From contig NZ_CP016180.1 of the NCBI RefSeq assembly GCF_013377295.1, positions 620,001 through 684,000 of the forward strand: 64,000 nt of DNA. Reading direction: 5' to 3'. Positions 37,957 to 46,838 of the stretch are shown here, piece after piece (within the stretch, counting starts at the first letter, position 1; every line of letters starts with the position of its first letter). This DNA comes from Pasteurella skyensis (GTDB taxonomy: Bacteria > Pseudomonadota > Gammaproteobacteria > Enterobacterales > Pasteurellaceae). The translations under genes were made by a program, and so were the position numbers. The notes under the pieces were generated by a model. That model was not told the DNA's origin. It did no database searches and saw only the letters and a program-made list of their open reading frames with translations.

Positions 37957-38010
37957 AAGCGGTACGATTTGAACAAAATTTTGCAAATTTATACCAAAAT
38001 CTTACCGCTT
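37957..38010. terminator. Uptake-signal hairpin between the DUF4870 gene and yihI
   Basis: AAGCGGTACGATTT (37957-37970) and AAATCTTACCGCTT (37997-38010) pair with two mismatches and enclose TTTTGCAAATTT. Placed after the DUF4870 gene on the minus strand. Confidence 0.65.
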
Positions 38011-38045
38011 AAGAGGTATTCTTATTTTGTTTTCTATGTCTTAGG

Positions 38046-38420
38046 TTACATAAACCAACCCGTTGTGGTAACAGTCTTTTTATCAAAGAATTTGATCATA
38101 CCGACAACAACACGGAAGATGTACCATATTCCAATGATAAATAGCAGGATAATTCCAATACCGATAAAGGATAGAATCAACCCTAAGATACCACCAATAA
38201 AGGCCACAAAGAAAGTACGAATTAAGTAAGTAATATGTGATTCATAAAAGGTTCCTTTCATCTCATCACGTTTTACATAAGCAATGATAGCACCAACAAG
38301 AGTAGGTATACCGCCAAAAAGTATACTTGCTGCAAATAAAATATAGATAGCTAACATCCAATTTTTTTGAGATTGATTTGTTGAAACTAAATCTGTTGTA
38401 TTTTGTTCAAGATCAGTCAT
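38046..38420 (-). CDS. DUF4870-type small membrane protein
   Basis: A 124-residue protein with a polar N-terminus and three hydrophobic segments (about 22-47, 66-100 and a continuation into 'IIGIWYIFRVVVGMIKFF'). The arrangement resembles the DUF4870/Tic20-like family of small membrane proteins with unknown function. ATG 38420 follows AAGGAAAG. It lies after asnS on the same strand but behind a terminator. No partner gene hints at its role. Confidence 0.72.
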   Translation of the reverse strand: MTDLEQNTTDLVSTNQSQKNWMLAIYILFAASILFGGIPTLVGAIIAYVKRDEMKGTFYESHITYLIRTFFVAFIGGILGLILSFIGIGIILLFIIGIWYIFRVVVGMIKFFDKKTVTTTGWFM

Positions 38421-38448
38421 TTTTCTTTCCTTTTTTATAACAATAATA

Positions 38449-38479
38449 AAAATCCCTTCAACTTATTTGGTTAAAGGGA
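38449..38479 (-). terminator. Terminator after asnS
   Basis: TCCCTTCAAC (38453-38462) pairs with GTTAAAGGGA (38470-38479) with one mismatch. On the minus strand it is followed by TTTTTATTATTG. Confidence 0.7.
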
Positions 38480-38489
38480 CGCTGTTTAA

Positions 38490-39893
38490 TTAAAAATTCG
38501 CATTTCGTGGTGCACGTGGGAATGGGATAACATCACGAATATTCTGTAAACCTGTTACATAAACGATTAAACGCTCAAACCCTAACCCAAAGCCTGAATG
38601 AGGTACTGAACCGTATTTACGTAAGTCACGGTACCACCAGTAATCTTCTGGATTGAGCCCCATTTCTGCCATACGAGCATCCAGTATTTCTAAACGATCT
38701 TCACGTTGAGAACCACCTATGATTTCACCAATTCCTGGAGCCAAAACATCCATTGCAGCAACGGTTTTACCGTCATCATTTAAACGCATATAGAAAGCTT
38801 TAATATCTTTTGGATAGTTTTTCACCACCACTGGCGATTTAAAGTGTTCTTCTGCTAAATAGCGTTCGTGTTCTGATGAAAGATCAATTCCCCATTCAAC
38901 GGCAAATTCAAATTTTTTGCCTGATTTCAATAATACATCAATTGCATCAGTGTAATCAATTTGAGCAAAATCAGAATTGACAAAACTTTCTAAACGTTCA
39001 ATAACGCTTTTATCAATGTGTTTAGCGAAGAATTGTAAATCATCAGCACGTTCTGTTAAAACGGCGTTAAATACATATTTCAACATTCTTTCTGCAAGGG
39101 CTGCATTGTCTGCTAAATTAGCAAAAGCCACTTCAGGTTCCACCATCCAAAATTCAGCGAGATGACGTGTGGTATTTGAGTTTTCCGCACGGAATGTTGG
39201 ACCAAAAGTATACACTTTACTTAATGCACAAGCGTAGGTTTCAGCATTTAATTGACCAGATACCGTTAAAAATGCTTCTTTACCAAAAAAATCTTCATTA
39301 AAGTCAATCTCACCTTTTTCTGTACGAGGTAAGTTTTCTAAGTCTAAGGTAGAAATACGGAACATTTCGCCCGCACCTTCGGTGTCAGACGCTGTGATTA
39401 ATGGTGTTGCCACCCAGTAAAAACCTTCTTCGTGGAAGAAACGATGGATGGCTTGTGCTAAACAGTGGCGAACACGAGTCACCGCACCAATTAAATTTGT
39501 ACGAGGACGTAAGTGGGCAACTTCACGTAAATACTCCATAGAGTGACGTTTTGCTGCCATTGGGTAAGTATCAGGATCTTCAACCCAGCCCACCACTTTA
39601 ACTTGTGTTGCGTGAAGTTCGACAGCTTGCCCTTTTGCAGGTGATTCAACAACCGTCCCAGTTACCTCGACAGAGCAACCTGCGGTAAGTTTTAATACTT
39701 CTTGTTGATAATTTTCAATATCGTTATTGACGATAGCTTGAATAGGATCAAAACAAGACCCATCATAGACCGCAAGGAAAGATAATCCTGCTTTAGAATC
39801 ACGGCGAGTACGTACCCAACCACGAACAGTAATTGTTTTACCAACGGTAATTTTTTCTGATAACACATCCGAAATAGAAGAAAATTGTGACAT
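38490..39893 (-). CDS. asnS: Asparaginyl-tRNA synthetase
   Basis: A 467-residue class IIb aminoacyl-tRNA synthetase, usual length. The N-terminal OB-fold anticodon domain contains '[17 protein letters not shown]' (about 24-40). Class II motif 2 is '[21 protein letters not shown]' spread over about 230-250, and motif 3 '[15 protein letters not shown]' is near the C-terminus (about 437-451). ATG 39893 follows GAGGT. It is monocistronic. Confidence 0.97.
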   Translation of the reverse strand: MSQFSSISDVLSEKITVGKTITVRGWVRTRRDSKAGLSFLAVYDGSCFDPIQAIVNNDIENYQQEVLKLTAGCSVEVTGTVVESPAKGQAVELHATQVKVVGWVEDPDTYPMAAKRHSMEYLREVAHLRPRTNLIGAVTRVRHCLAQAIHRFFHEEGFYWVATPLITASDTEGAGEMFRISTLDLENLPRTEKGEIDFNEDFFGKEAFLTVSGQLNAETYACALSKVYTFGPTFRAENSNTTRHLAEFWMVEPEVAFANLADNAALAERMLKYVFNAVLTERADDLQFFAKHIDKSVIERLESFVNSDFAQIDYTDAIDVLLKSGKKFEFAVEWGIDLSSEHERYLAEEHFKSPVVVKNYPKDIKAFYMRLNDDGKTVAAMDVLAPGIGEIIGGSQREDRLEILDARMAEMGLNPEDYWWYRDLRKYGSVPHSGFGLGFERLIVYVTGLQNIRDVIPFPRAPRNANF

Positions 39894-39914
39894 TATTACC
39901 TCAATATATTTTAA

Positions 39915-40346
39915 TTATTTTGTTAGTTTAAATGGAAAATTGGAATATGGCATACCATTTACTTTTATAGTTAAACTATAACTTCCCAAAGGATCTTCCT
40001 CTGAAAAATACCAGCAGTTATTATCAATAGAACCGTCTTTAGCACTCTTTCTTTTTGTAAGCATAGTATGTTTTGTTTTATTGCTATTTGTTATTGTTGT
40101 ACTGGTTCCATTATCAAAATAGCCATTTGGAGGAGAGGTAAACTCTTCCACAATATCATAGCCAGTATTAGCTTCAAGATTATTGATATTCCAACATAAA
40201 TGTGTTTTTTTATCTGAAACAGAGATAGTATTTGTATCTGAAGAATGATTAATATGTATGTTTACATTAGGCTCTGCAAAACTCGTTTGCGTACTAAATA
40301 ATAAAATAGCACTTGTTATAACTGCTGCTAAGTTTAATTTTTTCAT
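39915..40346 (-). CDS. Small secreted protein of unknown function
   Basis: A 143-residue protein that I do not recognise. A signal peptide is clear, ending near 'TQTSFA', so it is exported. The mature part is rich in Asn, Ser and Thr, looks like a beta-sandwich (alternating strands, Gly and Pro turns) and has two cysteines, 'HLCWN' and 'NNCWYF', which could form one disulphide. ATG 40346 is preferred to 40352 because GGA is then seven bases upstream. It stands between yoaH and asnS without obvious partners. Confidence 0.65.
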   Translation of the reverse strand: MKKLNLAAVITSAILLFSTQTSFAEPNVNIHINHSSDTNTISVSDKKTHLCWNINNLEANTGYDIVEEFTSPPNGYFDNGTSTTITNSNKTKHTMLTKRKSAKDGSIDNNCWYFSEEDPLGSYSLTIKVNGMPYSNFPFKLTK

Positions 40347-40369
40347 AGTCATTTCCGTTATAGTTAAAT

Positions 40370-40516
40370 TTATTTGCGAGATTGTTCACGTAACTGTTTT
40401 GCAACGAGATTAATTGCCTCTCCGTGTGCCATTCCCTGCTGTACAAGTTGTTGAATTTTTTCAACAGCTTGCTGCTGTTGTTCGTGAGTTAACTCAAGCT
40501 GAGTATCATTATACAT
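40370..40516 (-). CDS. yoaH: UPF0181 (YoaH-like) protein
   Basis: A 48-codon frame. It encodes '[20 protein letters not shown]' followed by '[16 protein letters not shown]', which matches the YoaH/UPF0181 family (E. coli: [20 protein letters not shown]). The function is unknown. ATG 40516 follows AGGA by seven bases. It lies 24 bases after the YgcG-like gene on the same strand, so it may be co-transcribed with the TPM genes. It is slightly shorter at both ends than the E. coli protein. Confidence 0.85.
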   Translation of the reverse strand: MYNDTQLELTHEQQQQAVEKIQQLVQQGMAHGEAINLVAKQLREQSRK

Positions 40517-40540
40517 CTTTTCTTTCCTATTTTTCTAGTA

Positions 40541-41305
40541 TTACCAACTTCCACCAGCACCACCGCCACCAGAACTTCCTCCGCCGAAGCCACCGCCTCC
40601 GCCAAAGCCACCGCTTCCAAAACCACTACTACCCCCACCAAATCTACCAGAATGATGAGACATTGAGCCAATCCCCCCTAGTGAACTTGGACTAACGTAG
40701 CGACTTTTACGCCCAACACTATTAAAAATAACAAATAACAGGAATGCAACGCCTAAAAAAATAAAGAAACCATCAAAAGGATCGGCTTTCTCTTTTTCTG
40801 ATTCTAGTGGTTTATATTCTCCCTTTGTAGCTTGAATAATGGCAGATAAGCCACTTGCAATACCTTCTGCATATTTGTTCTGTTTAAAAAAGGGAACAAT
40901 ATTATGGCGAATAATAGTCGAAGCAATAGCATCAGGCAAAGCACCTTCTAAGCCTCTACCTGTTGCAATAAAAAGTTTATGATCATTTTTGGCAATCAGT
41001 AATAATACGCCATTATTTTCTTTTTGGCGTCCAATTCCCCATTTATTAAATAAATTAAAGCTATAACTAGAAACGTCTTCTCCCTCAGTAGACGGAATAA
41101 TTACAACTGCAATTTGTGAACTGGTTTGTTGTCCATAATTTACAAGTGCTGTTTCTAATTGTTGTTGTTCCGATTGGGTTAATGTTTTGGTGTAATCAGA
41201 GACATATTGAAAAGGTTTAGGCACATCAGGGTAATTTGCTTGAGCAGATAAACTGATAAAAAGAGCAAAGATAATGCCAATATGTAATAAAATACGCTTT
41301 ATCAT
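40541..41305 (-). CDS. TPM-domain membrane protein, YgcG type
   Basis: A 254-residue exported and membrane-anchored protein. A signal peptide (about 1-23) precedes a TPM domain (about 30-150; 'YVSDYTKTLTQSEQQQLE', 'LLLIAKNDHKLFIATGRGLEGALPD'), then one membrane helix (about 178-195) and a long Gly/Ser tail (about 215-254). The family is linked to membrane quality control or photosystem repair, with unclear function in proteobacteria. It overlaps the preceding TPM gene by four bases. LemA upstream is a frequent partner. Confidence 0.88.
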   Translation of the reverse strand: MIKRILLHIGIIFALFISLSAQANYPDVPKPFQYVSDYTKTLTQSEQQQLETALVNYGQQTSSQIAVVIIPSTEGEDVSSYSFNLFNKWGIGRQKENNGVLLLIAKNDHKLFIATGRGLEGALPDAIASTIIRHNIVPFFKQNKYAEGIASGLSAIIQATKGEYKPLESEKEKADPFDGFFIFLGVAFLLFVIFNSVGRKSRYVSPSSLGGIGSMSHHSGRFGGGSSGFGSGGFGGGGGFGGGSSGGGGAGGSW

Positions 41306-41748
41306 TTTATAATGACCCCATTTGAAAGTTCATCAATATCATCAGTTTGAATTGGGTAATATTTTACGAGTTGAGTTTCCACTTCTTTAATCCCATTGCA
41401 AATTGCTTGGGTAAAGTTACCGCGTTGACATTGCTGTTTCATTGCATCATACACTGCTTGCCAAAACTCATCACCGACTTTCTGATGAATACCTTTGTCA
41501 CCAATTACTGCCACATAATGTGGTTTAAACGATAAATAGATTAACACCGCATTGTGTTGTGCCGTTTGATACATTTCTAATTCATTAAACAGTTGTTCAG
41601 CACGCTCAATCGCAGAATGGGTTTTCGCTTTACGTTCCACCACAACCCGTAATTCAGCGGAGGTGTGTTGTTCTAAATGAGCAATGGCTTGTTCAATTTG
41701 TTGTGTATCAACAGGTAATTTTTTACTAAAAAAAGAAAAGAGTTTCAT
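41302..41748 (-). CDS. TPM-domain protein, short
   Basis: A 148-residue cytoplasm-facing TPM domain protein without a signal peptide. It has 'QIEQAIAHLEQHTSAELRVVVE' and 'NAVLIYLSFKPHYVAVIGDKGIHQKV', typical of the second TPM protein found with LemA and YgcG. The function is unknown. It ends in a four-base overlap with the longer TPM gene, so the two are translationally coupled. Confidence 0.86.
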   Translation of the reverse strand: MKLFSFFSKKLPVDTQQIEQAIAHLEQHTSAELRVVVERKAKTHSAIERAEQLFNELEMYQTAQHNAVLIYLSFKPHYVAVIGDKGIHQKVGDEFWQAVYDAMKQQCQRGNFTQAICNGIKEVETQLVKYYPIQTDDIDELSNGVIIK

Positions 41749-41774
41749 CGTGTTACCATTGGTATAAATGACAT

Positions 41775-41830
41775 CAAGCGGTTAGATTTTTACAAAATCT
41801 TGCAAATTTTTCATCAGATCTTACCGCTTG
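41775..41830 (-). terminator. Uptake-signal hairpin between lemA and the TPM genes
   Basis: CAAGCGGT (41775-41782) and ACCGCTTG (41823-41830) pair, with TTAGATTTTT and AGATCTTA extensions. CTTGCAAATTTT lies in the loop. It may attenuate transcription from lemA into the TPM genes. Confidence 0.6.
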
Positions 41831-41844
41831 CTAAGTCAATCATT

Positions 41845-42432
41845 TTAATTAAAGTTTACCGTTGGGGCATTTTCCGCACCTGCACTTGCTTTAAATTGTG
41901 GTTTTGATTGAAAACCAAATAAAGCTGCAAACAATTTAGTTGGGAATTGACGTACTTTTTTATTATATTCTTTTACGGCATTATTAAAGTTATTACGTTC
42001 AACATTAATTCGGTTTTCCGTACCTTCAAGTTGAGCTTGTAAATTTAAAAATCCTTCGTGTGCTTTTAATTCAGGGTATCTTTCTACACTGACTAATAAA
42101 CGAGCTAATGCTGAGTTTACGCCTTGTTGAGCTTGTTGGAATTTTTCCATCTGCTCTGGTGTTGCTTTGCTTGGGTCGATAGTAGTTTGCGTTGCTTTCG
42201 CACGAGCTTCAATCACTGCACTTAAGGTCTCTTTTTCAAAATTAGCTTGCCCTTTGACGGTATTCACTAAATTAGGAATTAAGTCTGCACGGCGTTGATA
42301 AGCTGACTCCACATTTCCCCAAACAGAATTGATATCTTCTTCTGCTGTAACTAAACCGTTATAACTATTTTTTAAGGTAAAACCCCCCAAAACAGTGATA
42401 ACGACTAAGCCGATTAAAATCCACTTTTTCAT
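41845..42432 (-). CDS. LemA family protein
   Basis: A 195-residue LemA protein: one N-terminal membrane helix (about 3-21), then the extended helical domain with 'NGLVTAEEDINSVWGNVESAYQRRADLIPNLV' in separate conserved blocks (about 26-57) and 'RINVERNNFNNAVKEYN'. It is of normal length. The family function is unsettled, but it is often next to TPM proteins, as here. The N-terminal helix would place the domain in the periplasm. A four-helix bundle is expected. Confidence 0.92.
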   Translation of the reverse strand: MKKWILIGLVVITVLGGFTLKNSYNGLVTAEEDINSVWGNVESAYQRRADLIPNLVNTVKGQANFEKETLSAVIEARAKATQTTIDPSKATPEQMEKFQQAQQGVNSALARLLVSVERYPELKAHEGFLNLQAQLEGTENRINVERNNFNNAVKEYNKKVRQFPTKLFAALFGFQSKPQFKASAGAENAPTVNFN

Positions 42433-42462
42433 AAATTAAACTCCCAATATATAGAAAATACA

Positions 42463-42494
42463 TAGAAAAAAAGCGAGCATTTAACCGCTCGCTT
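42463..42494 (-). terminator. Terminator after rpsO
   Basis: AAGCGAGC (42471-42478) and GCTCGCTT (42487-42494) form an 8-bp GC stem. On the minus strand it is followed by a T run (AAAAAA at 42465-42470). Confidence 0.85.
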
Positions 42495-42511
42495 CGTATT
42501 AAGTTTTGAAA

Positions 42512-42781
42512 TTAACGACGTAAACCTAAACGTGCGATAGTGTCTGCATAACGATTTAGATCCGTACGTTTTAAGTAATCTAAAAGTTTACGACGACGTG
42601 AAACCATTTTCAATAGACCACGACGACCGTGATGGTCTTTTTTGTGTTCTTTAAAGTGATTTTGTAAATGGTTAATTTGAGCAGTTAAAAGAGCGATTTG
42701 AACTTCAGATGAACCAGTATCTTTTTCATCACGACCAAATTCAGCAACGATTTTTGCTTTTGCTTCTGCACTTAGAGACAT
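42512..42781 (-). CDS. rpsO: 30S ribosomal protein S15
   Basis: An 89-residue S15 of normal length, binding 16S rRNA in the platform. '[27 protein letters not shown]' blocks (about 30-56) and the end '[13 protein letters not shown]' are characteristic. ATG 42781 follows AGGAG. It is monocistronic between its own terminator and a leader that can fold in two ways, in keeping with S15 autoregulation in gammaproteobacteria. Confidence 0.97.
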   Translation of the reverse strand: MSLSAEAKAKIVAEFGRDEKDTGSSEVQIALLTAQINHLQNHFKEHKKDHHGRRGLLKMVSRRRKLLDYLKRTDLNRYADTIARLGLRR

Positions 42782-42860
42782 ATTTTTACTCCTAAAATAA
42801 GTAAGTTAAAATTCATCAATAGCCGATCTCTAATTCAGCTATGACACGGAATGGCTAATT
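42782..42860 (-). promoter_or_regulatory. rpsO leader with alternative pairings
   Basis: Plus-strand ATAGCC (42819-42824) can pair with GCTAT (42838-42842) or with GGCTA (42853-42857), two mutually exclusive stems in the leader RNA. E. coli S15 binds a switching leader of this kind, but its fold differs. The remaining gene-free stretch to 43329 holds AT-rich DNA, one degraded uptake signal (near 43077) and an inverted repeat TTTGTTT (43264)/AAACAAA (43282) before the O-antigen locus. Confidence 0.35.
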
Positions 42861-43329
42861 CTAAAGAGAATGTATGAAAAAAGCAAATAATAAAAAGAGC
42901 AACACCTCAATTTAGAGTAAAATTTTAGCAATTAATGTCAGTTTAGAGTATAAATGAATGTTTCTTGAAAGGGAAAGATGAGTTTTGATACAACAAAGAG
43001 TAATGAAGACAGGGCATCCCTTCTTTTACAATATATTTATATATCAATGCATTATGTGAGTAATTGATAAAATGTAGCGGTTACATCCAGTTCAAAATTT
43101 ACAAGTATTATACCTAGCTTTTCTTAATATTATTTACATAATAATTATTAATTTCTAAAAATCAATAGGTAAAAGTTTACGATTACCTTGATAATAAAGG
43201 ATATGCTTAACTAGTTCTTGTTGTGGTTTTATTTTTTTGTAGTAGAATGTCGTGATTGGAAAGTTTGTTTGTATGAAATGTAAACAAATAAAGTTTAATG
43301 TGAAAGAGTAAAATTAGAGAAGTTTGTTA

Positions 43330-44304
43330 ATGATGAAAAAAATATTGATTACAGGCGGTGCAGGATTTATTGGTTCCAATTTAGTAGAACATTTTATAAA
43401 CAAAGGTCATACAATAACAGTATTAGATAATTTTTCAACAGGCTATGAGCACAATATTGAGTTGTTTTTTGAGCATCCTAATTTTATTTTGATTAAGGGC
43501 GATATCAGAGATTTAGAAACTTGTAAAAAGGCGTGTAGTGGTCAGGATTATGTTTTACATCAGGCTGCTTTGGGTTCTGTACCTCGCTCTATTGAAGATC
43601 CAATTACAAGCAATGAAACGAATGTATCAGGTTTTTTGAATATGTTAGTTGCTGCAAGAGATGAAAAAATAAAACGCTTTGTTTATGCAGCAAGCTCATC
43701 AACTTATGGTGATTCTAAATCGTTGCCAAAAGTGGAAGATATTATTGGAAAACCTTTATCCCCTTATGCCATTACCAAATATGTAAATGAATTATATGCT
43801 GATGTGTTTTCTAAAACTTACGGTTTAGAATGTATAGGTTTACGCTATTTTAATGTTTTTGGAAGAAAACAAAATCCAAATGGAGCGTATGCTGCGGTTA
43901 TTCCAAAATTTGTTATTCAGTTAATGAATTATGAAAGTCCTGTGATTAATGGAGATGGTACTTATTCACGAGATTTTACATATATTGATAATGTCATTCA
44001 AATGAATGAACGAGCGATGCTATCAGAGAATAAGGATGCAGTTAATACGATATACAATACGGCAGTTGGAGATAGAACAACTATTAAACAAATGGCAGAA
44101 TTATTAAAAGAATATTTGTCTGAATTTGATAGTAAGATTGCTGATGTGGAGATTAAATATGGACCAAATAGAGCAGGGGATATCCCACATTCATTGGCGT
44201 CTATTGATAAAGCAAAAGAATTATTAGATTACCAACCAACACACGAGTTTGCTAAAGGCTTGAAAGAGGCTGTGGCTTGGTATTGGAAAAATTTAGAAAA
44301 ATAA
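43330..44304 (+). CDS. UDP-N-acetylglucosamine 4-epimerase (WbpP/TviC type)
   Basis: A 324-residue short-chain epimerase interconverting UDP-GlcNAc and UDP-GalNAc (or their uronic acids). NAD motif 'GGAGFIGSNLVEHF' (about 8-21), catalytic 'SSSTYGDS' and the Tyr-Lys pair 'YAITKYVNE' (about 148-156) are present, and 'QAALGSVPRSIEDP' is characteristic of the WbpP/TviC subgroup. ATG 43330 with AGAGAAG seven bases upstream is preferred over TTG 43324; ATG 43333 is equally possible. It is the first gene of the O-antigen locus, coupled to a 6-dehydrogenase. Confidence 0.9.
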   Translation: MMKKILITGGAGFIGSNLVEHFINKGHTITVLDNFSTGYEHNIELFFEHPNFILIKGDIRDLETCKKACSGQDYVLHQAALGSVPRSIEDPITSNETNVSGFLNMLVAARDEKIKRFVYAASSSTYGDSKSLPKVEDIIGKPLSPYAITKYVNELYADVFSKTYGLECIGLRYFNVFGRKQNPNGAYAAVIPKFVIQLMNYESPVINGDGTYSRDFTYIDNVIQMNERAMLSENKDAVNTIYNTAVGDRTTIKQMAELLKEYLSEFDSKIADVEIKYGPNRAGDIPHSLASIDKAKELLDYQPTHEFAKGLKEAVAWYWKNLEK

Positions 44305-44313
44305 GAGATTAAA

Positions 44314-45597
44314 ATGAAACATAAAATAGCAGTAATCGGTTTAGGTTATGTAGGATTACCTTTGGCAAGACTATTTGCCACAAAATATCCAACAGTTGGT
44401 TTTGATATTAACAAACCAAGGGTAGAAGAATTAAATAATGGACATGACGATACTTTGGAGGTATCTGATGAGTTGTTACAATCGGCATTAGTGCAAGAAA
44501 ATCCATTTAAGAATGGTGTAAATGGATTGTATTGTTCGGCTGATTTAGAAGATATTAAAGGTGCTAATATTTTTGTAATCACTGTTCCAACGCCTGTTGA
44601 TAAAAATAATCGTCCTGTTTTAACGCCGTTGGTTAAAGCGAGTGAAAGTGTCGGTAAGGTTTTGAAAGAAGGTGATATTGTTATCTATGAATCAACTGTT
44701 TACCCAGGTGCAACAGAAGAAGAATGTATTCCTGTGTTAGAAAGAGTTTCTGGAATGAAATTTAATGAAGATTTTTATGCAGGTTATTCTCCTGAAAGAA
44801 TTAATCCAGGAGATAAAGAGCATACGGTTGAAAAAATATTAAAAGTAACTTCTGGTTCTACTCCAGAGATTGGAAAAATTGTTGATGATATTTATAAATC
44901 AGTAATTATTGCAGGAACACATTTAGCACCAACTATAAAAGTGGCTGAAGCGGCGAAAGTTATTGAAAACTCACAAAGAGATATTAATATCGCTTTTGTC
45001 AATGAATTGGCAAAAATATTCAATTTAATGGATATTGATACTCACGCAGTATTGGACGCTGCGGGTACAAAATGGAACTTCTTACCATTTAAACCAGGTT
45101 TAGTTGGAGGGCATTGTATCGGTGTTGATCCATTCTATTTAGCACAAAAAGCACAAGAATATGGTTACCACCCAGAAATTATTTTAGCAGGAAGACGCTT
45201 AAATGATTCTATGGGTAAATACGTTGCTGAGCAAGTAGTAAAAGCAATGATAAAAAAAGATATTGCTGTAAATAATGCGAAAGTTTTGATGCTTGGAATA
45301 ACTTTTAAAGAAAACTGTCCAGATGTGAGAAATACAAAAATTGTAGATGTAATTTCAGCATTGGAAGATTTTGGAGTAAAAGTAACGACTTACGATCCTT
45401 GGGCAAATTCAGAAGAGGTAAAACACGAATACGGAATTGCAAGTACGCAAAAACTACCTAATAAGAAGTTTAGCGCTATTGTTTTAGGAGTTGCTCATAA
45501 AGAATTTAAAGATTTAGATTTATTTGCTTTAAAGGAAAATAAAGCTATAGTTTATGATGTGAAGGGTATTTTGAGAGAGAGTGACTCTAGGTTATAA
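44314..45597 (+). CDS. UDP-N-acetylhexosamine 6-dehydrogenase (WbpO/TviB type)
   Basis: A 427-residue nucleotide-sugar dehydrogenase oxidising C6 to the uronic acid. NAD motif 'GLGYVGLPLARLFA' (7-20), catalytic Cys in 'VGGHCIGVDPFYLA' (about 264-277) and 'GITFKENCPDVRNTK' are complete. With the epimerase it should yield UDP-GalNAcA; the order of the two steps depends on whether it is TviB- or WbpO-like. Its stop overlaps the wzx start by one base (TAATG). Confidence 0.92.
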   Translation: MKHKIAVIGLGYVGLPLARLFATKYPTVGFDINKPRVEELNNGHDDTLEVSDELLQSALVQENPFKNGVNGLYCSADLEDIKGANIFVITVPTPVDKNNRPVLTPLVKASESVGKVLKEGDIVIYESTVYPGATEEECIPVLERVSGMKFNEDFYAGYSPERINPGDKEHTVEKILKVTSGSTPEIGKIVDDIYKSVIIAGTHLAPTIKVAEAAKVIENSQRDINIAFVNELAKIFNLMDIDTHAVLDAAGTKWNFLPFKPGLVGGHCIGVDPFYLAQKAQEYGYHPEIILAGRRLNDSMGKYVAEQVVKAMIKKDIAVNNAKVLMLGITFKENCPDVRNTKIVDVISALEDFGVKVTTYDPWANSEEVKHEYGIASTQKLPNKKFSAIVLGVAHKEFKDLDLFALKENKAIVYDVKGILRESDSRL

Positions 45598-46838
45598 TGC
45601 AAAGAATAAAAAGTATATTCGCAAATAAAGATTATAAATCTTTAATAGAAAATCTTTTATCATTAGGTTTCCTACAATTTGCTAATTTGTTATTACCTCT
45701 ACTTGTTTTACCTTATATGATAAAAACCGTAGGTTTTGATTATTATGGACAAATAGTTGTTTCAGCATCGTTAATAAAATATTTTCATTCACTTACCTTA
45801 TATAGTTTTGGTATTACAGCAACAAGAGATATTGCAATACATAAGCATAGTAAATCAAAATTAAATTTCATTTTTAGCCAAGTAATGATTACAAAGTTAA
45901 TATTCTTATTAGTTGCTTTAATTCTTATTACTTTGATTGCTTTGTTTGTACCTGTATTTTCAACATACAAAACTATTATATTTCTTTCTATGTTAGTATT
46001 GATAGGAAATGTATTATTTCCAGATTGGTATTTTCAAGGGATAGAAAAAATGAAATATATTACAATGATTAATGTTTTTATTAAGGTTTTTTTTACCCTT
46101 TTTATTTTCTTATTCATAAAAGAAAGAGAAGATTATTGGATATATCCTTTGGTTAATAGTTTAGGTTATATTTTTGCAGGAGTATTGGCATTGTATGTTG
46201 TTTTTGTAAGGCATAGAATACAATTATTAAAATTAAAACCTATACAAATAAAAACAACTATAACAAATAATTTTCCAATATTTGTAAATGAATTTGTACC
46301 TGTCTTATATAATAATACTTCAAGTCTTTTATTAGGTGTTTTTGTGTCAAGTGCTTCGGCAGGGATTTATGATGCTTTGAAAAAAATAGTAGATTTAGCA
46401 ATTATGCTTTTAAATGTGATTTCAAAAGTATTTTTTCCATTTCTAAATAGAAAAAAAGACTTTTTTTCAAAATATAGAAAGATGTTTTTTCTGTTGGTAT
46501 TTGTAATCATTGCGTTTATTCTTATGTTTTCACAGCAGATGTTTGCTTATTTCCGGATTGTAAATGAAAATGCGTTTAGTTTGTTGTTTATTTTGTTATT
46601 TGGAATTGTAGGAAGTGCCTTTTATTTGATTTATGCAGTTAATTATTTGATTGTTCATAGATTTGATAATTTAGTAATGAAAAATACATTATATGTTTCA
46701 TTATTGAGTTTTGTTATTTCATTTCCTTTGGTCTATTTTTTAGAACTATTAGGTGCTGTAATTAGTATAACCATATCAAGAGTTGCATTAGGAACAATGA
46801 TGTATATAACATACTTAAAGGTTAAGAATTATGAATAA
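45597..46838 (+). CDS. wzx: O-unit flippase
   Basis: A 413-residue polytopic membrane protein with about 12 hydrophobic segments, of the polysaccharide biosynthesis (MATE/MVF) family. 'LGFLQFANLLLPLLVLPYMIKTVGFDYYGQIV' blocks at about 22-54 are typical of Wzx. It would move the undecaprenyl-linked O-unit to the periplasm. It overlaps both neighbours. Base composition is much lower in GC than core genes, with many ATA codons, as common for O-antigen flippases. Confidence 0.9.
   Translation: MQRIKSIFANKDYKSLIENLLSLGFLQFANLLLPLLVLPYMIKTVGFDYYGQIVVSASLIKYFHSLTLYSFGITATRDIAIHKHSKSKLNFIFSQVMITKLIFLLVALILITLIALFVPVFSTYKTIIFLSMLVLIGNVLFPDWYFQGIEKMKYITMINVFIKVFFTLFIFLFIKEREDYWIYPLVNSLGYIFAGVLALYVVFVRHRIQLLKLKPIQIKTTITNNFPIFVNEFVPVLYNNTSSLLLGVFVSSASAGIYDALKKIVDLAIMLLNVISKVFFPFLNRKKDFFSKYRKMFFLLVFVIIAFILMFSQQMFAYFRIVNENAFSLLFILLFGIVGSAFYLIYAVNYLIVHRFDNLVMKNTLYVSLLSFVISFPLVYFLELLGAVISITISRVALGTMMYITYLKVKNYE

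Noticed and set aside
43264-43288. JUMPstart/ops element before the O-antigen locus
   Set aside because: No GGCGGTAGC-like ops sequence was found in 42861-43329; only a short TTTGTTT/AAACAAA repeat is present.
46080-46100. T8 run in wzx
   Set aside because: Expected by chance in such AT-rich DNA; unlike the G8 tract it is not compositionally surprising.
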